DNA of 64,000 nucleotides, taken from positions 372,001-436,000 of the forward strand of contig BQMF02000340.1 of assembly GCA_027922465.2 (NCBI GenBank), given 5' to 3'. Below are positions 12,341 through 24,020 of this stretch, one piece after another. Origin of the DNA: Turritopsis dohrnii (lineage: Eukaryota > Cnidaria > Hydrozoa > Anthoathecata > Oceaniidae). Positions within the stretch are counted from its first letter, which is position 1. The number at the start of each line of letters is the position of its first letter. The notes beneath the pieces are model-generated. The model was not told the origin of the DNA, made no database searches, and was given only the letters and a program-made list of their open reading frames with translations. The translations under genes and the position numbers were made by a program.

Positions 12341-13860
12341 GATTAGATTCATTATTTGTCTGGAATACAACTGAATATCATGTAATTAGGGAGCCTTTGT
12401 GGCAATATATACGCATGAAATGCCCTTCGTTTGTTCCTATGGACAGTACAGCACAATTCAGTGAAATTTTTTAGTCTCAAGTTTTTAGTGACCTTGCCTT
12501 GACAGAAAAAGAAAAAATTATTTCGTCAGTAAAACAGTCAGGTTTTTGTCAAGAGTGTTTAAGACCTGTCAGCACTAATTGTGAAACTTTAGTCCATTAC
12601 ATTACCCTCCAAGATGTCTTGTCACAGCAATCGATACCAAAAGAGTGGCCATTGTTACTAGAACGTAGAAACATGAACAGCACGATTGACTGTTCAGTTT
12701 GTCAGAAGTCATGCACTGTCGTTGAGACTGAAACCCAAGCAAGTTCAGTTTTGTTTGTTGAGTTAAGTCCAAGTATCATGAGCTCAGTACAATTTGCGGA
12801 AAATGTAACTGCATTTGGTTATACTTACAACTTAGTCTCAATGGTTCGCCATCTTGGTGCACATTTTTCTTGTGCTATTGTTGAACAATCATGTGTTCTA
12901 ATAGATGATATGAAATTAAAATGTGCATCATATGAAACTGTTAATGACTTGTATTCTGCTAATTCTTCTGGTTGGTTTTTTGGAGTTTATATTAGAAACT
13001 CTGAGCAAATAGAAGCACCTGTTCATTTTGATCATGATTATATAAATGAAACTTCCTATGGGTGCAGTTCTCACTCAGATTCAGGCTCTAAACCTGAAAG
13101 TGTTATGTTATATTCATTGATTGATCATGATTATTCTGGAAAAAAATTTAAAGCCCAAAAGCGTAAGGTTCTTGACATGGATGGTATCTTACCCTCTTTC
13201 ATCAATGATCAAATGAGAGTGGAAGAAATGAAGAATTTGCAAGATTCCTCTAAATCGACAGTGAATTATCAATTGCAACCTACAAGAGAAAAGGCCACCG
13301 AAGATAAACAAAAGAGGAAGAAGACAAAAAAGCGTAAGAAATCTAATATGAATGGTTTTCAAACTCACTTGGCTAATGAGGCAAGAGCTAAAGAAGAAAT
13401 GGAGGATTTCCATAATTCTTTAAAAATGACAATTCATAAATGTATAATTTGTCATGAAGCTTGGCCAGTCAGAGATAACTCTATGAGGGATCAAAAAAAT
13501 TATATTTGTACGCGACGTGTAAGAGATAAAGGTATTCCCAAAACATTTAGTGTAGAAAATGGTACTGTTCCTTGTTTAGTTCCACCAGAACTTCAAGGTT
13601 TGACTCAGTGTGAAGAAATGTTAATAGCGAGAGCGTTTCCTGTCATGCAGATATACCTAAAACCAAAATATGGCACTGTTGCTTATAAAGGTCATTGCGT
13701 CACTTTGCCCCACAATGTCCAGACAGTAGCAAATATTCTCCCTAATCTCCCTAAGGACTTGCCTGTTGTAGTATTTACTATCAAAGGGCAAAAAAGTTGT
13801 AAGTTGAGAGGGCAGTGGCTTAAAATACCCGCAGGGCCAAATTATAGTCTGGTTTGTTGA
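12340..13860 (+). pseudogene. Helitron protein fragment: USP-like plus DUF6570-like regions
   Basis: An open frame of 453 codons (12499-13860) continues upstream in the same frame to about 12330 through two stop codons. The first part resembles the C-terminal half of a ubiquitin-specific protease: paired cysteines (CQECLR, CSVCQK), then YNLVSMVRHLGAHFSCAIV with the His box, and IDDM. After a Lys-rich linker comes a region with CIICHEAW and VPPELQGLTQCEEMLIARAF, then GHCVTLPHNVQTVANILPNL and PKDLPVVVFTIKG. This is the DUF6570-like segment found just before the Rep domain in animal Helitrons. Rep and helicase domains are missing: the frame runs into the inverted-repeat arm at 13797 and stops. 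It is therefore a truncated copy whose 3' part was replaced or lost. Family identity is from remembered motifs; the USP assignment is less certain than DUF6570. Confidence 0.7.
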
Positions 13861-15560
13861 TACAAGTTTTCATATGAACGAAATTAAAAAAGATCACGTT
13901 TTTTTTAGCCGTGAACGAAAGAATTTGGTAAGTTCAGAACAAATGTTGCAACAAGTTACAGATCTTACGCATTCAAATTTGTATCATGTAGTAGGGTGTT
14001 ACAATGTAGGGATCTTTATATTTATATTCGTTGCAATCTCGTCCAGCGGCTCTTATAAACTGGGTCTTAAGTTCTATTCTTGATAAGAATGATATCAAAA
14101 TTAAGTATACTTGTAGTTTAACGGTTTTTTTTCTTTTTCTGTTTACTGTGTTTAAGTTTTCATATTGATATAAAGATTATTATCAATACATGAAATATAT
14201 AATATATGAACTGAAGATAATGAGAGAGCAAAAACAGAAGATGGCACTTGGAAAACCCTATCAAAATAGTTGATTTAAATCTTGCACATTGAGTCAAGTT
14301 GAGTATTAACCAACTGATGATATTAGGTTTCTAACAAACAAAGTGAACAAGTTTAGGGGCAAAAACAAAATTATGAATGCTTTTGCAATGAGATTATAAT
14401 GTTTTTATTGTTAACAGTATAATCAAAGTTCTCTAAATCGAGCATCTTATCTTCTATTTCATCTTCGGACAGATCACCAATGGCCATAATAGCTTTCAGA
14501 GTGTCTGCAAATGCTGTTACCACTATCTGCTTTTCTGCGTGCGTTATGGTTATATCAACATTTATGCTGCGTGAACAACGACCGACTTTTATAACGCGAT
14601 CACATTTGGTGCAGCGCACTTTCGTTTCCGCAGGGAATGGAACAACTTTGCGTCGACAGCTCACATTAGCACATTGTAAATAAACATTTACCTTTACTGA
14701 ATCAACTTTAGGACAGCAGTACTTAACTGTTAGTGGCTTTATATCATACTTTGACCAATCAATATTTAACTTTGTAAGCGAAATGCTTGCTTGTGTACAT
14801 GAAGTGGTAGCCAATAGCTTCCCATTGAAGTTATCAATGACCAAGCTGGTAAAGCTGTAATCAACATTTTCTTTAATTTCGGGTATCATATCTCCCCACA
14901 CTGATAATTTAATAGATGCTGTTTCATCTGCAAGCAATGCTTGTCGAACATTTCTGAAGTGTTTATCATCCTTTGGGCCACAGGCAACCGATCGTGTATC
15001 CTCCAACCAGCGTATGGATCCTTGAATATCCAACACTGTATTAACTGCAAGATCTGCTAGATCTTCAACTTTTCGAAAAGCTGCTTGTGAGTACTTAAAT
15101 GCTATATCATGAGCATCACTTATTCTTGAACCAGTATTTGAATTGAAAAACATTAATGCGGTATCAGTTGGTGAAAGACCAGATAGCTTGACAGGTGATT
15201 TTAGCTGACTTTTGTTGAAAAACAGATTCCTGCTTGTGGTAGAATTTTCCATTACTCGTATCTTCTTTGTGCTGTCATTAGTTTGAATTTGTGCATCAAA
15301 GAAGGTATTATCTTTGCGAGACCGTTGACATGGTGAAACTGATTTGATATATCCTGTCAATTCTAAAGGAGAACCGAATCGTTAATGAGTTGAGGATTTG
15401 GTCAATTTGAAACCTATTGCAGCTGCGGACAGGTCGCTTAAACCTTAGTATCAATGTCTTCCGATTCAAGACCTCATTTGATGTGACATCAGCAGTATGT
15501 CACTTAACCTCTCTCTTTGCTACTGTTTACTGCTATATTTTTTTAGAACAATACAAGTTT
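13797..15560. repeat. left arm of 1.76-kb inverted repeat (Helitron RPA-like gene)
   Basis: Reverse complement of 16270-18041. The outer boundary is TTGTAAGTTGAGAGGGCAGT, inside the preceding open frame; the inner boundary is near CAATACAAGTTTTC at 15560. Reading both arms side by side shows about ten differences over about 1.76 kb, so they are roughly 99% identical. A spacer of about 0.7 kb separates them. Confidence 0.9.
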
Positions 15561-15956
15561 TCCAAGGTTCATGTTTAATTTACATAAAATATATGGGCAC
15601 GCATTGTTTAATAGATTATGCTTAGTTATTCATTCACTATTGCACTCATGTGTATAAAAAAATAGAGGAATTTTTCATGTTTACTTTAGTTCTCCATTAA
15701 AACAATCGTTTTTGCTGTACAAAACTCACTTACCATTAGATTGCGCTTTTTTGGGAGTAGTTTGATTGTTTTGTAATTTGAGTGGGCTTGATGGCGTGGC
15801 TAAAATGAACAATAAAAATTAATCTGAAAGGAAGGCGCAACTATATCAAGAGACAGTGTTAAGGTAAAGAAAAACAAATAAGGATAAAAATTAGATAAAG
15901 AGTAACTTACTGATTTGTTGAACTTTTGCAGATTTTGACTCCACAGTCTTATGCAT
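14371..15956 (-). CDS. RPA-like (RPL) single-strand-DNA-binding protein of a Helitron
   Basis: Minus-strand spliced gene: exon A 15956-15911, exon B 15799-15734, exon C 15362-14371, with GTAAGT donors and AG acceptors. Phases agree and give 367 aa. The first ATG is in exon A; exon C alone begins with Leu-Thr-Gly-Tyr and is not the true start. The long exon has the layout of a replication-protein-A large-subunit relative: an OB-fold-like region (IKLSVWGDMIPEI), then a zinc-ribbon motif CANVSC...CTKCDRVIK, then a second OB-like end. RPA-like proteins are standard accessory proteins of Helitrons, thought to bind single-stranded DNA during rolling-circle transposition. It faces the Helitron fragment at 12340-13860, which is unusual because the two are normally in one element and collinear. 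Exons A and B lie in the spacer, outside the inverted repeat, so only this copy has them. Confidence 0.8.
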
Positions 15957-16269
15957 ACGAGCTGTTTGAGTATTATTATTAGACTAGTATCCCGGGTAAA
16001 AACTTTTTACCGAACTTAACTTCGAAAACATTAGGTCAAATCCACCATTCCCGTGTACGTACCCCATGATGAAAAAATAAATCATAGAATCGCAACTCAA
16101 AAACATCCCAGGCGGCGTCGCTCGCCACCCTTGTTCAGTATGCATTGTGTCGCAGAATTTAACTCTTGCAAAAGTTTCTTTTCAGGCATTAATTTTTTAA
16201 TTCATTTCTTACATTCAGAAAATTTGAAACAGAAACAAATAGCAACATGGCTCAGAATATATATTCATA
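15561..16269. other. spacer between inverted-repeat arms
   Basis: Holds exons A and B of the minus-strand RPA-like gene (15734-15956). From about 15990 it holds pieces of the dispersed repeat family seen at 6.0-7.0 kb (GGCGGCGTCGCTCGCCACCC at 16110) and ACTAGTATCCCGGGTAAAAA, which is related to sequence at 5950-5970. Confidence 0.6.
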
Positions 16270-18041
16270 CACAGAAAACTTGTATTGTTCTAAAAAAATA
16301 TAGCAGTAAACAGTAGCAAAGAGAGAGGTTAAGTGACATACTGCTGATGTCACATCAAATGAGGTCTTGAATCAGAAGACATTGATACTAAGGTTTAAGC
16401 GACCTGTCCGCAGCTGCAATAGGTTTCAAATTGACCAAATCCTCAACTCATTAACGATTCGGTTCTCCTTTAGAATTGACAGGATATATCAAATCAGTTT
16501 CACCATGTCAACGGTCTCGCAAAGATAATACCTTCTTTGATGCACAAATTCAAACTAATGACAGCACAAAGAAGATACGAGTAATGGAAAATTCTACCAC
16601 AAGCAGGAATCTGTTTTTCAACAAAAGTCAGCTAAAATCACCTGTCAAGCTATCTGGTCTTTCACCAACTGATACCGCATTAATGTTTTTCAATTCAAAT
16701 ACTGGTTCAAGAATAAGTGATGCTCATGATATAGCATTTAAGTACTCACAAGCAGCTTTTCGAAAAGTTGAAGATCTAGCAGATCTTGCAGTTAATACAG
16801 TGTTGGATATTCAAGGATCCATACGCTGGTTGGAGGATACACGATCGGTTGCCTGTGGCCCAAAGGATGATAAACACTTCAGAAATGTTCGACAAGCATT
16901 GCTTGCAGATGAAACAGCATCTATTAAATTATCAGTGTGGGAGATATGATACCCGAAATTAAAGAAAATGTTGATTACAGCTTTACCAGCTTGGTCATTG
17001 ATAACTTCAATGGGAAGCTATTGGCTACCACTTCATGTACACAAGCAAGCATTTCGCTTACAAAGTTAAATATTGATTGGTCAAAGTATGATATAAAGCC
17101 ACTAACAGTTAAGTACTGCTGTCCTAAAGTTGATTCAGTAAAGGTAAATGTTTATTTACAATGTGCTAATGTGAGCTGTCGACGCAAAGTTGTTCCATTC
17201 CCTGCGGAAACGAAAGTGCGCTGCACCAAATGTGATCGCGTTATAAAAGTCCGTCGTTGTTCACGCAGCATAAATGTTGATATAACCATAACGCACGCAG
17301 AAAAGCAGATAGTGGTAACAGCATTTGCAGACACTCTGAAAGCTGTTATGGCCATTGGTGATCTGTCCGAAGATGAAATAGAAGATAAGATGCTCGATTT
17401 AGAGAACTTTGATTATACTGTTAACAATAAAAACATTATAATCTCATTGCAAAAGCATTCATAATTTTGTTTTTGCCCCCAAACTTGTTCACTTTGTTTG
17501 TTAGAAAACTAATATCATCAGTTGGTTAATACTCAACTTGACTCAATGTGCAAGATTTAAATCAACTATTTTGATAGGGTTTTCCAAGTGCCATCTTCTG
17601 TTTTTGCTCTCTCATTATCTTCAGTTCATATATTATATATTTCATGTATTGATAATAATCTTTATATCAATATGAAAACTTAAACACTGTAAACAGAAAA
17701 AGAAAAAAAACCGTTAAACTACAAGTATACTTAATTTTGATATCATTCTTATCAAGAATAGAACTTAAGACCCAGTTTATAAGAGCCGCTGGACGAGATT
17801 GCAACGAATATAAATATAAAGATCCCTACATTGTAACACCCTACTACATGATACAAATTTGAATGCGTAAGATCTGTAACTTGTTGCAACATTTGTTCTG
17901 AACTTACCAAATTCTTTCGTTCACGGCTAAAAAAAACGTGATCTTTTTTAATTTCGTTCATATGAAAACTTGTATCAACAAACCAGACTATAATTTGGCC
18001 CTGCGGGTATTTTAAGCCACTGCCCTCTCAACTTACAAGGT
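16270..18041. repeat. right arm of 1.76-kb inverted repeat
   Basis: Reverse complement of 13797-15560, including the RPA-like main exon, its 3' flank and the short tail region. Past the right boundary, beyond an indel, a 13-bp match (TTTACTATCA core) continues near 18070, so homology may extend a little further. Confidence 0.9.
16474..17464 (+). pseudogene. 5'-truncated, frameshifted second copy of the RPA-like gene
   Basis: Nearly identical to exon C of the gene at 14371-15362 but on the plus strand. The splice acceptor (TTCTCCTTTAG) is present at 16473, yet exons A and B are absent because the arm begins inside the preceding intron. At about 16937-16941 a run of four G in the intact copy is three G here. 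That one-base loss breaks the frame into two pieces (16476-16949 and 16937-17464) at the Trp-Gly of the first OB-like region. A Gly-to-Arg change also occurs in the zinc region (VGRCS to VRRCS). It probably cannot make protein unless an upstream start and frame repair exist. A homopolymer sequencing error is the alternative explanation for the frameshift. Confidence 0.85.
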
Positions 18042-18211
18042 CCATACACGCCCCCTGGCTTTGTTATGATAGTAAATGCTTTCCATGAAATGACACGTGC
18101 CTTAAGGTACAAAGTTACATACTACATACATAAAATCGCGAACTTAAATACCCATGATAAAATTTTTCAAATCGCGAAATTAGAAATACCCGCGAAATTT
18201 TCTGCCTTTAA

Positions 18212-18826
18212 AGGCGCTACGACATGGGTCACGTGACTTTTCGACTTTTGGTGCAGCACCAAAAGTCATTTTGAGGCGAGGAGAAAAAGTAAGGAAAACA
18301 GACAAGAAATCGAACTTTATAACCCACAAAAATATATTCAACACAAATAGTGGACTAAATATAGTGGAGGTACAAATATCTATTCAATTTCCAAAAGAAA
18401 CAAACAGTTTATATGCCTTGTTGTAGAAAATTTTATCAAACATCATGAAAATTCTTCATTTTTTGCTTTCTTGAGCATTAAAACGTTATCTTTGAATTAT
18501 TGCATATATATCTGTACTTAGTACCACCTGTCTTGTCCAAACAATGAAAGAAGAGTGACTTCCAGTCATGAAAAATTAGATTTTCATCTTTGTCAGAAGC
18601 AAATCAAAACAACACTGCTTCGTTCTCTTCACTCAGTAAAAAGAAACAATTAAGCGGACCAGATCAACAATGAGCGGACTCAGTGTTATTATTCATGTTC
18701 CTCATATTACTGATATTATTAAATACTTATTCAAATTTTCCAGCTGGTCTTTAGATTCAATGATCATAACACGAGGCAAGCTATTAAATGTAAACAAAAT
18801 CACGTGATCGCCGTGCCGTAGCTCCT
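18212..18826. mobile_element. TTAA-flanked MITE (615 bp)
   Basis: Ends AGGCGCTACGACATGG and, in reverse complement, AGGAGCTACGGCACGG. Both termini are followed inward by TCACGTGA. Flanked by TTAA at 18208-18211 and 18827-18830. No coding content. TTAA targets fit Kolobok or piggyBac groups; nothing decides between them. Confidence 0.7.
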
Positions 18827-18884
18827 TTAATGTACACAAACTTGCATTTTTTGAATATGGGCGGCACTTAGTGAAACTATATGC

Positions 18885-19154
18885 TAGTATTTATACTGTC
18901 AACTTTCCTTACACAAACAATAAACATAAATCAAAACACAATCCGACATAAGAATCTGTAAATTAAATCAAACCAGAACTCAAATTTCTTTTTTTAGCTT
19001 CGTAGTGATTTGGTTATGGATGTGTATTTTCACTACCAAAATCTGTTTGTTTTTTTCATTTGAGATTTACGAAAATCATTTTTATCATATAGTAAATAAT
19101 GAGTGTCCACATATTTTTGTGACTGAGATGTTTATTCTGAATACTTGAATTTAA
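18885..19154. repeat. dispersed segment R, copy 1, left part
   Basis: Matches 60890-61170 on the same strand (CTTTCCTTACACAAACAA, GGTTATGGATGTGTA, GTTTATTCTGAATACTTGAA). It is interrupted here by the TTAA element and resumes at 26878, continuing to about 27640. Confidence 0.75.
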
Positions 19155-20611
19155 AGAGGCATTGTACGGCTGAAATCAACAAAAATAGGGCTGTCGAAAA
19201 AACGGTCGTTGTAATCTTGATGTCCCATATCTAATCTTTATGAAACAATCGTATCTGTATTTGGGTTATCGTGGAAAGCCAAACAAGAAACGATGTCGAA
19301 CAAGATGAGCTAGTATGAATATAAAAATTGCTGTTTTTGTAATCAATTTTTTCACTTACGTTATCAAGTTGCAAAAAAATAAAAGCACCAAAAGACTATG
19401 AATTTATATAAGAAACAAGAGCCAGATGGCGCAAAACGGTAGCAGCAAAAGTACTTGCCACAAGAATACTTTTAAATTTGAAATTTTACTTAAAGTTCTT
19501 AAACGTTCTGTAAACGTTATTTCTTGAGATATCTTACTGGTGGAAAACAGGCATAAACGATATCATAATGTTTAAAATTACTAACTCGTGTAAATAGGGT
19601 CTAATCGCAACACACCAGCAATTTAACTTATTAGAAGACAAAAGAATTATACATGCATGAGCTGTTTATAACGTACGTTTTTTTTATAAGAGCTTATGTA
19701 GAAAAAAAAAGCGTTTCTTCGAAAAAAAAATGTATGTTTTGAATTATAATTTTTTGAAACCGAAAATGAATTCAAACAGATAACTGCCTTTTTTTAACTC
19801 GATTTTTGAAAACCTTGATGTTCAAAGACAGAACAGATAGCTAACAAACGTAAAAAGTAATAAGAAAGTCTGATCTGTGCTTTACTGACACGAAAAACAT
19901 ATCTATTTTCAAGTGCAAAAGTTCATTGATTCAGTACCATAAAAGTAACTAAAAGTCCCAGTTTTATGTAGACCTATTTGATTAATATCCATTCCTTCAT
20001 CAATTAAGTGATAAAATATCAAAGAAAACGTATTTTAAATGTATGTGATTGAAAACCTTCAAAAATTCAAAAGGCTGCGTTCGTTCATTAGAATGTATAT
20101 TGAGTTTTTAGTGGGGACTCGCATACTCTAAATCGTAGGCTAAAAACTGCCGTTTCGGCCGGAGTAGTAGTAGTAGGAGTAGTAGGAGTCCAAGGGTGTT
20201 TTAATACGGAATTCGCTTTCGCTGCTACCGTAATTAATTTCGTGGTTCTGATGCTAAAGCCATGTATCATTTTGAAGATATATGTGACGATTCGAGGGAA
20301 AATCACTACAAGCGATAATAGCGCTTTATACAAAGTGCTAATAGCGCTAAAAGAACAATGGGTTTTAGCGCTAATTTGTTCTTATTTACAAATGTAGTAA
20401 CAATATTAGTGATAAATTTAGCGCTTGTAGTTTTATCATTATCACTATTATCGCTTATAAATATCGCTCTTTACAAAAAAGCGCTAAATTTTAGCGATAA
20501 GTATTTGATTTATCACTAAATTATTCGTGTAATAATGTTGGTTCAATTAATTATGTGAAACGGACAGAATATCGAATGAGATGAAAGTGAAATCGTTAAT
20601 ATCATTAATAT

Positions 20612-21349
20612 CCTGGTACCCACTAGAAAGCGTTAAGAAGTGTTAAGCTTAACGCTAGCGCCACTTGACACCACGCGCTAGCGCTAGCGTTATTTAAAAA
20701 TCATTATTTAAATGGGTACCATTAACACTTGTGACTTAACGCCTTAACGCTGGTAACTAAAAACAAACAAAAATCAAGCATCAGTCTTATTCAAAATGGC
20801 TGCTGTGAACAAGCACTATCTCCTGCTAATGGCGATGATAATGTTAGTTTTAGATGATAATGTAGTTTTTTTGTATATCTTTTCTGTGGTATTCTTTACA
20901 TTGCTTGTCATACAAGGCTGGAAATTTTCTAACTTCTTCAGCTATTGCAATATCGTCCATCTTTGTTAATCTCAACGACTCAGCATTACATTTTACTTAC
21001 AAAAAGATTTTTCCGTGTATGTCAATATACAAAATAGAATATTCCAACGTTCGAAAGCTATTAAAACGTTCGAAATATGCTTAACACAGCTTAACACAGG
21101 CGTCTAGAATGAAACCGTTTTCATTCTAGACGCCTCGTGTGTTAAGGCCTAACGCAAGGCGTTAACGACCTAAAAATCTTCATTCTAGACGCCATGACGT
21201 TAAGGTGCGTTAAGGCTTAACGCCTTGGCGCTAAGCTTAACGTAATTTGGTACCCACTGCAAACGTGTTTAGCTTAACACCAAGGCGTCTAAGCTGCGTT
21301 AGGCTTAACACGGTGGTGTTAAGCTTAACACCGCCTAATGGGTACCAGG
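20612..21349. mobile_element. nested GGTACC-ended MITE rich in GCGTTAAGC repeats
   Basis: Ends CCTGGTACCCACTAG and, in reverse complement, CCTGGTACCCATTAG. GGTACC recurs internally at about 20715 and 21249, so this may be a composite of related units. The interior is filled with TTAAGCTTAACGC / GCGTTAAGG repeats in both orientations. No clear target duplication was found, so the limits are approximate. Confidence 0.5.
21090..21146. repeat. strong hairpin
   Basis: CTTAACACAGGCGTCTAGAA-TGAAA pairs with TTTCA-TTCTAGACGCCTCGTGTGTTAAG around a CCGT loop, with a 3-base bulge. It sits inside the GGTACC MITE and marks a local inverted repeat of the GCGTTAAG family. Confidence 0.7.
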
Positions 21350-22336
21350 CTTAAGGGCACAGATTACCGTTATTATCGTCAAAAAGTTTTGTTCAAGTCT
21401 TTTGTTCATACAATTTCACATACCATGTGTTGTTTTATGAAGTTCTCAAATAACAGTGATTTAACTTTTTTTTCGCCAAATAGCAATAAATACAAAACAA
21501 ACTCGCTTGTTTTGACATGATAAACTCTGATTCATTGTGTTATGACTGAACAGACGAGCGGACATATTTCGCGAGAAATAAAAAGTTTCCGAAACGCTTT
21601 TTATTTTATTTGTTATTCCGGCACCTTCAGCACAAATCTGAAAGCCAATTTAAAATACTGTGTTATTCGATTTGGTAATGTATTATTTTGAAACATTTAC
21701 AGGTAGCACCTGCTTGTGTATTAAATTGAACTTAATTGACTGGTTCCTATATTCAGTTGGAGATTAAAGATACAGAAGTTAGTTCGAAAGGAACCACAAG
21801 TAGAAACCATCTGCGATAATTCTTTTTTCTAGATTGTTCGATTGCCATTCTATAAGCTCTTGGGAGAAAACTTTTACAATATTAAAGACACATTACATTA
21901 AAAGTTTTTTCGATAGCAAAACCTTTATTATTATTCTTTCGAAAGACATTTCACTTGCACTGGGTGGAGATGTACTATGGTGGCCGAGAGCTGCCATGCA
22001 AGAAAATAATAATAAACACCAAAGTTGAATACGAAAAAAATTAACAGATAAATCAATTAAAATTTAATTAATTGGAAATGAAAATGGATTGAAACTTAAA
22101 TCAAATTGAAACAAAGTTCAAATGTATCTACACGGCCTAGAGCTGCCATCCAATATCGACTTTGTTATAGTTTAAGTTAAAATTAAATTTCATTTCGTTT
22201 TGTGGCCGAGAACTGCCAAATTTCGATGGTTTGAGTCATGACCTTAAGTCAAATTAAAAACTAATGGACATAAAATAAAACCACCTCATGTTTTGCAACA
22301 TTGTTGGTTCTTATAACACTAATTAGTCTAGCTAAC

Positions 22337-23959
22337 ATGAGTTATTCACAGATGTGGATGTATAATGAAAAATTAAAAGCTGATTTACAAGTATATGTGA
22401 GGCAAAATCTACGCAGGGAAGAAATATTAAAGTTTGTTGAAAGAGACTATCCTGTATACAAATGGAGTATTAGAACACTTGACCGAAGACTGAGATATTT
22501 CAACTTGTACTTCATTGATAAGACAGTGGCTATTGAAGCAGTTCAAGATGCAGTTGAGAAAGAGTTAAATGGTCCTGGAGCTCTTTTAGGATACAGAGCA
22601 ATGCATCAAAAAGTTAGGCAAAAGTATGAATTGAATGTACCACGTGATTTAGTTCATAATATCATGTATAATACAGTCCCAGAACTTCTGAAACAACGTT
22701 ACCCTGGCAAGAAAGAAAAAAAGGAGAAGGGTCACTTCCTCACCAAAGGATCAAACTGGGTGTTTTCGTTGGATGGCCACGACAAACTTATGGGTTATCG
22801 AAACTCTACGTTCCCTTTGGCGATATATGGATGTATAGATACATGTAGCAGAAAGATAATGTGGTTAAAGGTGTGGACATCAAACTCTAAGCCAGAAGTT
22901 ATTGGCAAATGGTACTTAGAAAGCCTTTATCAAACTAGAACACTTCCTGCATATTTACGAATTGATAAAGGGACTGAAACAGGCATAATGGCTACAATGC
23001 ATTCTTGGTTAAGAAAAAATCATGATGACCTTGAAAATCCTACAGACTCTGTGATATATGGGCCTTCAACAAGTAATCAGGTTCGAATTTCCTTTTATAA
23101 AAGCTACCTTTTTGTATAATTTCAGAAAAGATAATATAATAGTTTTGGCCATTTCTAAGAATGTCATGATTTTCATTTTCAGATTGAGAGGTGGTGGAGG
23201 GAACTTCACGAAAGATTGGAGAAATATTTCAAAGTTGGGCTGATTTGGTTAAAAGAGCAAGGTCACTATGACACACAAAATGACATGGACAGGTAACAAA
23301 CAAATTTACAAATTCATTTTTATATATCTTTTGAAACCCAACTATGGCTTAAAACTTTCTTTGAAGCAAAAATGCAGTATATAACTAAAGTTTCCTAAAC
23401 TGTACAATAAAAATAAGTAGATCAATAAAACACAAAATGCATATTTTATCCTTTAATCTGACTAATTTTCTTTCAGGTCCATTCTAGCTTTTATTATGAT
23501 CCCACTGATACAACGAGAATTAGACGAATTTAAAGATCTTGTATGGAACACTCACCGAATCAGAAAGCAAGACACATACATGCCAGATGGAGTACCTAAT
23601 CATGTCTATGAATTTCCAGAAGAATATGGCTTGGAAAATTGTGGTAAAATCTTATTCAAACTTTCACACTGTCAACAATTCAATAAAAACTGAAGCAATA
23701 TAAGAGTATGTAATACAAAGAAGGCTGTAGATTAATGTTTACAAATCTGAAATAAAAATCTAATTTCCTAGGTTTCACAGTTACAGAAGATGATCTCAAA
23801 AAGGTTGCCATGTTATCTGGTGTACTTGACACTCCTACAGATTTCATAGATGATGATTTGCGACATAAGTTTGAAAAGATTATTGAAAAACCTGGATGTA
23901 TAGCTGCAAAAGAATATGTGGAATCTTATCTGTTATTGAAACACAATATTTCTACATAG
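22337..23959 (+). CDS. IS3EU-like DDE transposase (integrase fold), four exons
   Basis: Exons 22337-23080, 23183-23292, 23477-23643 and 23772-23959 have GT-AG borders and matching phases, giving 402 aa. The start is the ATG of MSYSQMWMYNEK. The N-terminus is helical and probably binds DNA (residues 15-60). A GYRAMHQKVRQKYELNVPRD segment (85-104) resembles the second helix-turn-helix of IS3-family transposases. The catalytic core follows: WVFSLDGHD (Asp146), LRIDKGTETG (Asp210) and, directly after intron 1, IERWWRELHERLEKYF (Glu250). This is a D-D-E triad of the rve type with 39 residues between the last two acids. It should cut and join the TATGGTGGCC ends. No stops or frameshifts were seen. 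The frame extends 12 codons upstream without an ATG. Domesticated use is possible but the adjacent terminal repeats argue for a transposon gene. Confidence 0.85.
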
Positions 23960-24020
23960 TACCCTATATAGTGATACATGAAGACACTCCTTAAAATAAA
24001 AACAAAAATCGTTGTCTTTT

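Noticed and set aside
13874..14083. Small protein frame (69 aa), also present inverted at 17752-17961
   Set aside because: It lies in the non-coding 3' flank of the inverted-repeat arms; the translation has no motif and it appears twice only because the arms are duplicated.
20088..20333. Frame with Thr/Pro-rich repeat
   Set aside because: The repeat comes from (TAGTAGTAGGAG)n simple sequence, with no other support.
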